A stretch of DNA of 64,000 nucleotides from Coix lacryma-jobi var. lacryma-jobi (lineage: Eukaryota; Streptophyta; Magnoliopsida; Poales; Poaceae), in the NCBI GenBank assembly GCA_009763385.1, contig CM019826.1, positions 98,254,848-98,318,847 on the forward strand. Reading direction: 5' to 3'. Shown one piece after another: positions 45,164-54,688 of the stretch. Made by a program: the position numbers and the translations under genes. Positions within the stretch are counted from its first letter, which is position 1, and each line of letters begins with the position of its first letter. The notes under the pieces were generated by a model. It had not been told where the DNA came from. It worked only from the letters and a program-made list of their open reading frames with translations, and made no database searches.

Positions 45164-47238
45164 TGAAGGATCGAGAAAGCTATCCAAGGCGACCAGAGGG
45201 GGGTGAATGGGAGCTTCAAATTTCTTTTGAAGTGTTGAGGCCTCTGTCCCAAAAAATCAACCCCAAGAGCAAACCCAAGACACGTGATGTCCACGACCCA
45301 GAGAGTGGGTGGATGTTCCCTAGGAACACAGCGAGACACCAAAAAAACTTCCTCACCCAAGTTCACGCAAGTCAACTAGTGACAGGATGGACTATGGGTG
45401 ACCTCAACCTCCCCCGAGCAACGTGAGGGGGATTTAGGCTATTTTGCAAAGTGGGAAGCTTGATTTCAGTAGAGCATGAAGTCGGAAATCCAACGCAAAA
45501 ACCCAAAATCAAATCCGAAGTCATACGAGCAAACTGCGGACGAAACAGTGCAAAACTCACTACATCGGATGCTGGCCTGCGTCCGATGTCCAAGCACCGG
45601 ACGCGTCCGATGCAAAATGAACAAATCAGGGACCTTACTGCATGGTCATCGGACGCTGGCTACAGTGAAGCCCTAGCATCCGATGCTCACCCCTCGGACG
45701 TGTCCGATGGCAACGGAGCGTCCGATGGTCAGCGTTCGATGCTCCTTTAAAAACACTGTCAGATGACACGTGGCGACTGAGCGTCCGATGTGACGAACTC
45801 AGCGTCCGATGCCCCCGAGACCAGCGTCCGATGCCCCCGAAACTGCACAGTTCTTCCGCGGATTCAACCCGATCTCCTCTGAATCAAAAGCTCTAAGGCT
45901 TAGACTTGGTATGACGAGTTCCAAGGAGGTTAGTGAGCTACCCCTAAGAGATCATGGCTCGAACCTAACTCCAAATTGGTGAATCGGAAGAATTCGGGGC
46001 AAAAGAGACAAAAACCGATTCGAAATGAAAATCGATCGATCTACTAGCTCGTGAGGTTAGAAATGAATTCCTTCAGTTGAAAGATGTGCCTCACGATCTA
46101 GAACAACTCAGTTCAAACGGAATTGCAAAAGACTCAACAAGGAGGGAGAACGAGTGACGGGAAATTTGTGGAGAAAATGAAGAACGCGAAGAACAAGTTC
46201 AAAATGCGAATCAAACCATGAATTACCAGCCGAAATTCATCCCCACGAGGAGACAACGAGATTACGTTCTCGTTTCCTCAAAAAGCAAATACACAGAGGT
46301 ATTGTTCACTGTCTCTGCGGATCTCAGTAGCTACAGCAGGGAATGGGAAGCAGGAATCCCTAGAATGAAAATAGCAATAGTTGAGATAGTCTGGAGGGAG
46401 GGGAGGCCTCTCCTTATATAGCCTAATACAATTATTCCCCTTCTACCCTTACTGCTAATTACAGAGCGAACCAGCTAAACCCTAGGGTTATTCTGGACCA
46501 ACTCAAAGTAGATGCTGATCCGACGGCAACGCCCGCACAACTGGTAGCGTTGCGTCGACGCAACCTCACCGATTGCTGCCACGTGCCGCCACTGCTCTGC
46601 TCATCCTTTTCCCGGACCTCGCCCCTTGTTTTGAGGCCCAAACTGGGAAACCAGCCTTCACGACCAACCCCCGGTTTTGAGGCCCAAACCGGGAAACCAG
46701 CCGTCCATTGCCTTAGTTTTGTGGCCCAAACTCAGAAACCAGCCAGCGCCCAGGTTTTGAGGCCCAAACCAGGAAACCGTCCTCAGCCCGAGTTTTGTGG
46801 TCTGAACTCGGCAACCCCGTAGCACCCAGGTTTTGTGGCCCAAACCTGGAAACCGTCCACCGGTGGTTTTTCTGTGGCTCAACCACCAAACCGACGCTGT
46901 AGAGGGGATGTACCGCCCGTGCACCCCGTCCACTGACACATGTCCCCAGGTCCTTGACCCGAGCAACACTGTGCCCCGCAAGTCTCCGCTCGTCGCTATC
47001 CCAGGCTGTCAGCCACCACAGCTGATCCTCAAGCCACCGGTCCCTCAGTCCAAGCCTCAAGTCCGCCCTTCACCGCTCCCGGTCCGTCGGCATGGCACGT
47101 CTCTACTTGACCTTCACCTTGCCTTCGATCACTGTATCCGTGCTCGACACCTACACAACACAAGCCAAAGAACATGCGCATCAAACCAGTTGACAATCAC
47201 TCATCACTCGAGACTCGGCATACACCCATGTATCCGCA
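45164..47238 (-). repeat. Element B 5' LTR
   Basis: 2075 bp. TATA at 46414-46420 (minus), palindrome array at about 46620-46852, GCGTCCGATGC cluster at about 45585-45840. It has one extra 14-bp palindrome unit (near 45727-45740) relative to the 3' LTR. Differences are otherwise mostly transitions. Confidence 0.93.
46414..46420 (-). promoter_or_regulatory. TATA box of element B 5' LTR
   Basis: TATATAA on minus. This is the promoter that would drive element B. Confidence 0.7.
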
Positions 47239-47497
47239 CATGGCATCAATCTGACTGGACTTAAGCTTACTAAAGAGCTCGTTGCACGTGAGAGTCTCAT
47301 AGTTAGGCGATTCGATGATCGCCTGAACCTTGGAGTCCCACACCGACCGATCGAGAGTGTGTAAAAGCTTGAGAGCCCTCTCATGATCGTCAAACGGCAA
47401 CAACTCCTTGTTAGCCCTCATCCTATTGACAATAACCTGAAAGCGAGCGAATAAACTTTCTATGCTCTCGCCAGGCATGTGTCGAAAGTTCTCATAC
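47239..47497 (-). pseudogene. Element A gag, N-terminal piece between B and D
   Basis: On minus it encodes YENFRHMPGESIESLFARFQ through LLPFDDHERALKLLHTLD to KSSQIDAM, colinear with 44761-44504 of element B. It begins at the D insertion (47497) and ends at the CATGG duplication, continuing in frame at 35684. It proves that A is one element split by B. Confidence 0.92.
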
Positions 47498-48174
47498 TGT
47501 TGGAAGCACACCTGCCCTACCCCCGCTGGAGTGCAGGGGTGCAAGGCGAGGGTGAACAACGGTCGATCGCACGCGAGGGTGCCGACGAAGGTACAAGTAG
47601 GTTGGATAGGTTGGATGGAAGAAAGGCCTCACTGTTCCTCAGGAAAAAAGACCTCTCTGTTACACTGTTCACCCCATGGTATTTATAGGGAACACCAAGG
47701 GGCACTGGTCTAATTACAAAATGATACAGAAAAGATTCCCCGACAACGTACAACGAAAGGGTAAAACTGTACAAACACAACTGGAGCGGAAAACCCTAGC
47801 TTGCCTTCCTCCATCCCACCGCCATCTTGCTCTGCTCACCTCTGTGGAAAGGTGAAGGTCGAACCGTCGACTCAGTTGGTCGCGGGGTCTGTGTTCGCTC
47901 GTCGTCCGCCGAGCTTGACGTCGCAAGCGAAGGGACCTCGGAGCATGTGAGGGTCGTTCTATGCGTTCTGAGCGTGACGTCGCAAGCGAAGGTGCCTCGG
48001 AGCATGCGAGGGTCGCTCTCCATGTTCTGAGCGCGCCTTTACCTGCAAAAAGCATAAAGTACTCTGAGGGTTGAGTGTATGTCCGAAGGTTAGAAAACCG
48101 ATCTAGAGGGTTTAACCGACGGAGGAAAAAAATGGCCTGCGTGGCATCGCTGTCGAGGGTCCCTTCCCCCAACA
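47498..48174 (-). repeat. Element D 3' LTR
   Basis: 677 bp with 6-bp inverted ends TGTTGG/CCAACA. It has TATAAATA on minus (47680-47687). It directly adjoins element A gag sequence on the low side. Confidence 0.85.
47680..47687 (-). promoter_or_regulatory. TATA box of element D LTR
   Basis: TATAAATA on minus, about 490 bp into the LTR. Confidence 0.6.
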
Positions 48175-48190
48175 GTAGCCCCTCGTTGCC
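48175..48190 (-). other. Polypurine tract of element D
   Basis: On minus GGCAACGAGGGGCTAC directly precedes the LTR start TGTTGGGGG. It is a weak, pyrimidine-interrupted tract. The rest of 48191-48534 holds the antisense gene promoter and leader. Confidence 0.6.
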
Positions 48191-48385
48191 TTGGTCCTAA
48201 AGGACAATATTTGGGCCCAAGCAGCGTTCTTTGATGAAATGAGACCCTTGGCAGCGACGCCCGCGGCTGACTTGGGCCAGGCCGTTATGTTTTTGTTTGT
48301 ACTGTTGAGGTCCGTCTCGTTTTTTGCGCCGTGGATTTTGGTTTTCGTGCCGGTGTTATCGAGTAAGGTGTTCCGCCCCCCGGCC

Positions 48386-48393
48386 TATAAATA
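48386..48393 (+). promoter_or_regulatory. TATA box of the antisense gene in element D
   Basis: TATAAATA on plus in CCGGCCTATAAATAGATGG, 149 bp before the ATG at 48535, placing a transcription start near 48420. It lies outside the LTR, just inside the polypurine tract, so the gene seems to have its own promoter. Confidence 0.6.
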
Positions 48394-51084
48394 GATGGAG
48401 TTGGTGGGGGCTTGGACCTGTGCCCTCCTTTGCTATAGCCATCCTGCTGCTGCGCATTTATTTTTGTGGAGGTTGCTTTTGTCTAGTTGCGAAGGTTCTG
48501 CTTACTGTGTTCTGCGAGGTTCCCATTTTGAGAGATGGCGAGGTCCAAGCAAACCGCTCGTATCGCCTCCCCCTCTGCTGCGGATGAAGGAGTGACCTTC
48601 AAGTTCGGACTCAGCTGGGTTTGTACCTCGGAGTTGGCGGCTTATGTCAAGCGGGGCTGGATCGAGGAAGGGAAAGCGAGGACTAGCGCTGGTGAAACTG
48701 TGCCGAAGCCTGATGCAGACGAGGTTGTTGTTTTTGAGGAGTTCTTCGAAGCTGGTCTGTGATTTCCTGTTGATTCCTTTGTGACTTCGGTTCTGCAAAG
48801 GTTCAATCTGAAGTTCCATCAGCTCACACCTTCGTGCTTTACGAAGATGTCAGTATATGTTTGGGCGTGCCGCTCACAAGGTGTTGTGCCTCATGTCAAG
48901 GGTTTCGTTCGGACCCACCGTGTGCACATGCAGCCTCGCAAGATAGCGGGTAACACCAGTCTAGGTCAGTTTGCGGTGTACACTTTTTGCCATCGCGCCG
49001 GATCGGAGTTGCCGGTACAAGCTCAGAAGAACAAATGGACCAGCTGGTGGCAAGAGTTCTGGTTTTACTACAAGTTTGATGGGGTATCCGAGCTTTGCGG
49101 CGAGCTTCCGCCTCTCGGTGATGTGAGCGCCGAAGCTAAGATGAACGCCGAGGCGCACGCCGCGGTTGACTGTCTGAGGGTGGTTGCGCGATCTCAGTGT
49201 GCTCGCGACTTAGTCGAGGAGTACTGCTGTGCCAAGGCGTGGCCCCTCAGCCGAAGACAGATCTGGTTCCCGGTTGAGGAAGACCCAAAGTACGAGGGTA
49301 AGGGTTTGAAGAAACCGAAGCTTGATTTGAACAGGATTTGGGAGAAAGTCCTAAGGAAATTTCCCAGGTATCAAGATGGTGTCAAAACCATTTATAAGCG
49401 AGTCCAGCAGAGGGCTGAAGACCTCGTTGGGAAGCTGTCCACATTTGAGATTAAGGCTATCCACAGCTCGGTGGGTAGCGGGGGTCGTATTAACAGGCTT
49501 TTTGACATTCTTGGGATCCAGTACGAGAACTGGCCCGCACCTTCGAGTGATGATGCGCCGAAGAAAAGGAAACGTGCATCTGCGGAGGGCAAAGAAATTG
49601 TTTCGCGACCGAAGAGAGGTCGTGGTCGTGGCCACGGCGGTGCCGGCGGCCGTGTGAAGGCGTTTGCGACGAAGGTCGTGGTGGGTTCGGGTGCTGCTGG
49701 TACTTCTTCTTCCTCGGCCATTGTTTCGAGTGGCCGAGGTGTTGGTAGGGTTGGAGGACGGGTGCCCCGCATCGGTGGCATTAGTGCTTTGATCCAGATC
49801 TCGGATGACGAGGGTGTCTCCGATGATGAAGAGAAAGAGGAGGAGAAAGAGGATGAGAAGGAGGGCAGCACTGAAGAGGACTCATCCGATGAGGTTAGTG
49901 ATACTTCTAGTGGCGAAGGTAATTCTGATGATGATGTGTCCATTGGTGATGACCGCGGGAAGGGGGTTGCCTCGTCGAGTGCTGAAGCTGCAGCTGCTCG
50001 AAGTATTGATGATATTTTATGGGACTTTGAGCCCGAGAGTCCAGAGCGGGGGGCAGTGCCCGAGTACGGGGGGTCTCATATCTGGGTTGATGGTGTTGAG
50101 GTGGTTGGTGGCCTTGAATCTGATAAAATTCTGGGCAAAAGGACCTATGGCGAAGCTATCCGAGATGCTCTACCGTATTATGCTTACAAGATTGGTGTCA
50201 CCGATCCGGCCACATAGCTTTTCACTAGTCCGGACCTTCGAGAGTGTCATTTGCAATGCGCTCCGGAGGAAAGGCGTTTTCTTGGCCGAGTATTTGGTAG
50301 AGTTTGTGTGCCGGAGGTGGAGCTTCGACTGACAAACCAGCCATTGGGTGAGCTTCAGGACGACATAGATGTTAAGCTGGCTGAGTTGATGCTTCTCAAC
50401 CGTTCTGCGCATCGAAGGGCAGGTTACAACCATGACTATATGAGTACGCAGTTGGCGAAGGTTGAGAAAGAAAATAAAGATCTCCGGCGAAGCTTGGAAA
50501 ATAAAGAAATCGAGCTTAAAGCTGCTTTGGAGAAACTTAAGAAGTCTCGAGAGGAGGCACAGGAGGCCGTAAATAGTAACGCAGAACTTTTGGCGGCTTG
50601 TCGTGAGAAAGACAAGGATTTGTTGATAGCGAACACTCGCATAAGTGAGCTGTCGTCGGAGGTAGCTTCGCAGATGGAGGCTTGGCAGAGGAGTATGGGG
50701 AAAATTAAGAGCAAGCTTGACACCTGCTTGATCGAAACCGGGGGTTCTGCCGGTGAACCGCTGCCTGCTGCCAGTGCGGAGGCCTTCGAAGGTTGACTGT
50801 GTAATGAGCTTGATGTGCTTAGCTCATTGGTTGGAAACACGGCCGATTTTGGTGGGTATGCCAGAGCATTGACGATGGCTAGTACACTTCGTCAAGCAGA
50901 TTGCGAATACCTTCGCAAGATCAGGAAGCCCAACCATAACTTCCCAACAGTTGACGAAGTGCGCCAGATGAAGATTGATGACGCTGAGGTTCGAAACTGT
51001 GCGATGCGATTGCTTCGCAAGTTCTGGATTGCTGGTGGTGGCCACGCTCTTGCTTTCGAAGAAGCTGCCGAGGCTACTCGTCAG

Positions 51085-51180
51085 GTTTGTGGTATTGGAG
51101 AGAAATTGGTTTTGGGTTTGTTTCAATAATGAAGGAGTTATTATTAATTTTGGTGGGTTCACACTTATTTTTTGTTGCAG
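51085..51180 (+). other. Intron 1 of the antisense gene
   Basis: Starts GTTTGT after CAG and ends TTTTTTGTTGCAG. It contains in-frame stops, and the flanking exons join in phase 0. Confidence 0.65.
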
Positions 51181-51444
51181 GCTCGGAAGGAAGCAATGCG
51201 TTCGCCGCCTGCGACTAACGATGCTGCCGGTGGTTCCGAAGCTGCTCCTGCGCCCGATTTTGCGGAGGTTCCACCCGTTGAGGTTGAAATCCGGGCTGAG
51301 GACGCTCCGATCATTGGAGAAACTACTGTTGAAGAGGCGGTGACGGAAGAGGCACCTGCTGCGGGCTTGGATGCTGTCACTGGTGAAGGTTTGGTGGCTG
51401 CGACTGGCGAAGCTGTGGTGGATGAGCAGGGGGAGACCGAGCAG

Positions 51445-51552
51445 GTGTGATAACATTAGGATTGCTCGGACAAGAAAGTTATTTTGTAATATGTGTAGTA
51501 GTTGGAATGACTTGATGACACTGAGATACTTTTTAACTCTATGGTAATGCAG
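51445..51552 (+). other. Intron 2 of the antisense gene
   Basis: Starts GTGTGATAAC after GAGCAG and ends ATGGTAATGCAG. Phase 0, with immediate in-frame TGA. Confidence 0.65.
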
Positions 51553-52215
51553 GTTCCTGATGGAACCGTGCTAGAAGTATTTGATGTGACACCAATGACG
51601 CTAAATTATCAAGATACCTTTATAACTGGTGAATCGTGGGCTCGGGCTAGGCTTAAACACCCTTCGCTGTCTTTTGAACGCTTTTGGTGGTCGAAGGTGC
51701 GAAGGTACGATTTGAAGAACAGTAGATCGAGTCATTTTTGGCACAAGGCAGATTATACTGATCGACAGGCCACACACTATTTGTTTGGTTCTTCTTCGTC
51801 CTCGCAAGCTGTTATTGATGATGATATTGATGACAATACAGCTCTGGATTACTTGTTTGGGCGAAGCAAACTGGATCTAGGTTCGGATGGATCACTTGTG
51901 GTTCCGAAAGAGGAACCTTCGGAAGTTAGTGATGTAGATCGTAGGTATATGTATAGGGCGAGGGTTTTGCCCGGGGAGCTGCCTATTGTTCCTGCAGCTC
52001 CTTTGTTGTGGGGACCCATAGTTTTGGCGGAAACAGTATTTGGGGATGATAGCGAGGGTTTCAATGATTTGATGTTAATTGAGGGAGGTGATGGTTCCTT
52101 GTAATTTTTGTAAACTTTATTTTATTGTGTGACGTTGTGAAGTTGTTTTGTAAAGGAACGAGGAAAATTGTATATTTGTTTTTGGTAAATACGGTTCACT
52201 TTCCCCCTTTGGTGT

Positions 52216-52850
52216 TTGGCTAGGCTCACTTCACGTTGAAGGGAAAACGTTTTGAGAAAAAACAACGACGCCCCATTTTCTTTTAAGCGAGGCTCGATCT
52301 ACGTTGAAAAGAAACGTTTTGAGAAAAAACGGCGACGCCCCCTTTTCATTTTAGTGAGGCTCGCTTTTCGTTGAAGAGATATGTTTTGAGAAAAAATAGC
52401 GACGCCCCCTTTTCCTTTTAGCGAGGCTCGCTTTTTGTTGAAGAGAGATGTTTTGAGAAAAAACAGCGACGCCCCCCCCTTTCTTTTTAGCGAGGCTCGC
52501 TTTTCGTTGAAGAGAGATGTTTTGAGAAAAAAACAGCGACGCCCCTTTTCCTTTTAGCGAGGCTCGCTTTTCGTTGAAGAGAGATGTTTTGAGAAAAAAC
52601 AGCGACGCCCCCCCTTTCTTTTTAGCGAGGCTCGCTTTTCGTTGAAGAGAGATGTTTTGAGAAAAAAAACAGCGACACCCCCTTTTCCTTTTAGCGAGGC
52701 TCGCTTTTCGTTGAAGAGAGATGTTTTGAGAAAAAACAGCGACACCCCCTTTTCCTTTTAGCGAGGCTCGCTTTTCGTTGAAGAGAGATGTTTTGAGAAA
52801 AAACAGCGACGCCCCCCCTTTCTTTTTAGCGAGGCTCGCTTTTCGGCGAA
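52216..52850. repeat. Tandem array 1 of element D, about 67-70 bp units
   Basis: Nine to ten units, each with GCGAGGCTCGCTTTTCGTTG, AGAGATGTTTTGAGAAAAAA and CAGCGACGCCCCC. The outermost copies near 52216-52350 are most diverged and the inner ones nearly identical. C-run and A-run lengths vary between units. Confidence 0.9.
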
Positions 52851-52888
52851 GAGAAACGTGGAGGTAGAGTTTATCTTGCGTGTTGGAC

Positions 52889-53500
52889 TTTTTGTACTTC
52901 ACGCCTCCCCTTGTCTTAGGTGGGTGAGAATTTTGCGTTTGCGAGCCCCTGGCGTGTTTTGCGAGGGTGCTCGACTTTTTGTACTTCGCGCCTCCCCTTG
53001 TCTTTGGTGGAGGTGAAGTTTGCTTTGCGAGCCCCTGGCGTGTTTTGCGAGGGTGCTCGACTTTTTGTACTTCGCGCCTCCCCTTTCTTTTTAGGTGGAG
53101 GTGAAGTTTGCTTTGCGAGCCCCTGGCGTGTTTTGCGAGGGTGCTCGTCTTTTTGTACTTCGCGCCTCCCCCTGTCGTAGGTGGAGGTGAAGTTTGCTTT
53201 GCGAGCCCCGGGCGTGTTTTGCGAGGGTGCTCGTCTTTTTGTACTTCGCGCCTCCCCCTGTCGTAGGTGGAGGTGAAGTTTGCTTTTTGCGAGCCCCTGG
53301 CGTGTTTTGCGAGGGTGCTCGACTTTTTGTACTTCGCGCCTCCCCTTTTTCTTAGGTGGAGGTGAAGTTTGCTTTGCGAGCCCCTGGCGTGTTTTGCGAG
53401 GGTGCTCATCTTTTTGTACTTCGCGCCTCCCTTTTTTGTAGGTGGAGGTGAAGTTTGCTTTTTGCAAGCCCCTGGCGTGTTTTGTGAGGGTGCTCTACTT
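52889..53500. repeat. Tandem array 2 of element D, about 86-88 bp units
   Basis: Seven units, each with TTTTTGTACTTCGCGCCTCC, GGTGGAGGTGAAGTTTGC, and GAGCCCCTGGCGTGTTTTGC followed by GAGGGTGCTCG. It is unrelated in sequence to array 1. Tat elements are known to carry such arrays between pol and the 3' LTR. Positions 53501-53811 are non-coding spacer to the end of pol. Confidence 0.9.
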
Positions 53501-53811
53501 TTTTTTTCAAGTTTGTTTCGAAAAAGTTTGTTTTTCGAAGCAATCTTTGGGGTGTTTACATCGATTATTGTCCTCTTGAAAAAGAGGTGCTTTTTTCGAT
53601 GTTTGTTAGCAAAAGTAAACAAATTGGGGTTTTGCTTTTTTCGGGGGTTGTAGTCTGTATTAATGATTTGGATACTGCCTCGTTAAAAAACCTTACGCCC
53701 CTTCGTAAGGAAAAAGAGTGCAGCTCCTTTGTTTTTGTTACATGCATAGAAGTGAAAGAAAACATAAATGAAATAACAAATTACATATTGCGAGGGCTCG
53801 CAAAGGCTCCG

Positions 53812-54688
53812 CTACGGGTAGTATTTGCGAAGGTCGTCAACATTCCAGGTGTGAGGCAGGATGTTTCCCTCGCTGTCAGAGAGGTGAAAAGAGCCGGGAC
53901 GATTGCATTCTACTATTAGGTATGGACCCGTCCATTTTGGCTGAAACTTTCCCGCCATGCTGGCGTTTTGTTTCCAAATGAGAACGAGGTCACCCTTCTT
54001 TAGTTCTTTGATTCTCACCTTTTTGTCTCTCCATTTTTTTGTTTCTTCCTGATACTTGCGAAGGTTGTGCACTGCGTTGCATCTTGTTTCTTCGAGTAAG
54101 TCTTTGTCAAGCAGTTGGTTTTGTTCGTCTGTTTCGAAGGTTGTTCTGAGTGACCCATGCTTCAATTCTTCCGGTAACACAGCTTCTTCCCCAAACAGGA
54201 GCCTGAAGGGTGTGAATTTGGTGGCTCTGCATTCCGAGGTGTTATGGGACCAGGTGATGGAGGTTAGCTCTTCCGCCCACTTTCCCTTGGGCCTGCCTTG
54301 CAATTTCTTTGATATGGCTTGGAAAATTGTTGCGTTGCCTCTTTCGACTAAGCCGTTGGATTGAGGGTGCCGGACTGAGGCGAAGCATAAAATTGTTCCG
54401 ATTTGAGCGCAGAATTCTTTGAAAACTTCGCTGTCAAATAACTGAGTGCCATTGTCGACAGTTAGGTATTTGGGGACTCCGAACCGGCAAATTATTTGTT
54501 GCCAGAAAAACTTCTTCACGACCAAGGAGGTGATGGAAGCCAGTGGTCTAGTTTCAATCCATTTCGTGAAGTATTCCACAGCTACGACTGCGTAGCGAAG
54601 GTTTCCTGGGGCTGTTGGTAGTGGACCAACGAGGTCCATTGCCCATCTTTGCAAAGGCCATGTTGGGCATATCAGAGTTGTTGGAACA
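53812..54688 (-). pseudogene. Element D integrase core and C-terminus
   Basis: On minus, from PTTLICPTWPLQRW, the catalytic D is in MDLVGPLPTAPGN, the second in TVDNGTQLFDSEVF, and the E in SNGLVERGNATIFQ. The C-terminal domain has KGDLVLIWKQNASM and GPYLIVECN, ending VDDLRKYYP at a TAG near 53812. The part upstream is displaced by the solo LTR. If that LTR and five bases are removed, the frame joins the zinc segment with NAPGA followed by PTTLICPTW. Confidence 0.88.

Larger units (their letters stand above)
35685..47238 (-). mobile_element. Complete Copia element B nested in element A gag, duplication CATGG
   Basis: 11,554 bp with LTRs 35685-37749 (2065 bp, 3' LTR) and 45164-47238 (2075 bp, 5' LTR), flanked by CATGG at 35680-35684 and 47239-47243. 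Removing B and one CATGG rejoins element A's gag in frame (IDAM joins AKASYEN, matching B's own IDAMARASYEN). The LTR length difference is accounted for by a G-run (10 versus 6) and one 14-bp repeat unit. PBS, gag, pol, spacer and polypurine tract are all present. The pol frame has a single internal stop, making B the best preserved element in the window. Confidence 0.95.
25387..47497 (-). mobile_element. Copia element A (minus), interrupted by an LTR insert, element B and element D
   Basis: Read on minus: gag N-terminal piece 47497-47239, [element B], gag 35684 down to 32069 with an insert at 32983-34556, pol 32068-28872, non-coding 28871-27413, polypurine tract, and 3' LTR 27396-25387. The 5' LTR, PBS and gag start are beyond element D, outside the window. 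A and B share an identical gene plan and about 90% similar text by eye, but A's LTR carries GCGGACTGTCCGC palindromes whereas B's carries GCGTCCGATGC. Long gag with two zinc knuckles and a coiled coil, plus a long spacer after pol, suggests the SIRE/Maximus lineage; no env-like ORF is seen. Confidence 0.88.
48535..52104 (+). pseudogene. Antisense gene of element D: H3-like N-terminus, plant transposon domain, NLS, acidic region, coiled coil
   Basis: Three exons in one frame: 48535-51084, 51181-51444 and 51553-52104. Both introns (96 and 108 bp) are phase 0, with CAG|GT donors and TTGCAG or AATGCAG acceptors. About 1121 codons in all. In-frame stops are at 48760 (TGA), 50215 (TAG) and 50794 (TGA), all consistent with C-to-T change. 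The protein starts MARSKQTARIASPS, matching histone H3 A1, R2, K4, Q5, T6, A7 and R8. Then comes a domain with FNLKFHQLTPSCF and VYVWACRSQGVVPH, which I recognise as the putative gypsy-type transposon domain (Transposase_28 family). A nuclear signal KKRKR (codon about 343), an RGRGRG patch, an acidic stretch (about 423-455) and a coiled coil (about 635-732) follow. The function of this family is unknown. Confidence 0.75.

Noticed and set aside
25387..47238. Tandem array of two Copia elements sharing a middle LTR (LTR-A-LTR-B-LTR)
   Set aside because: CATGG on both sides of 35685-47238 and the in-frame join of A's gag at 47239/35684 show simple nesting of B in A.
52216..53500. CRISPR-like appearance of regular repeats
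   Set aside because: Repeats are tandem with no unique spacers, sit inside a plant retroelement, and no cas genes exist.
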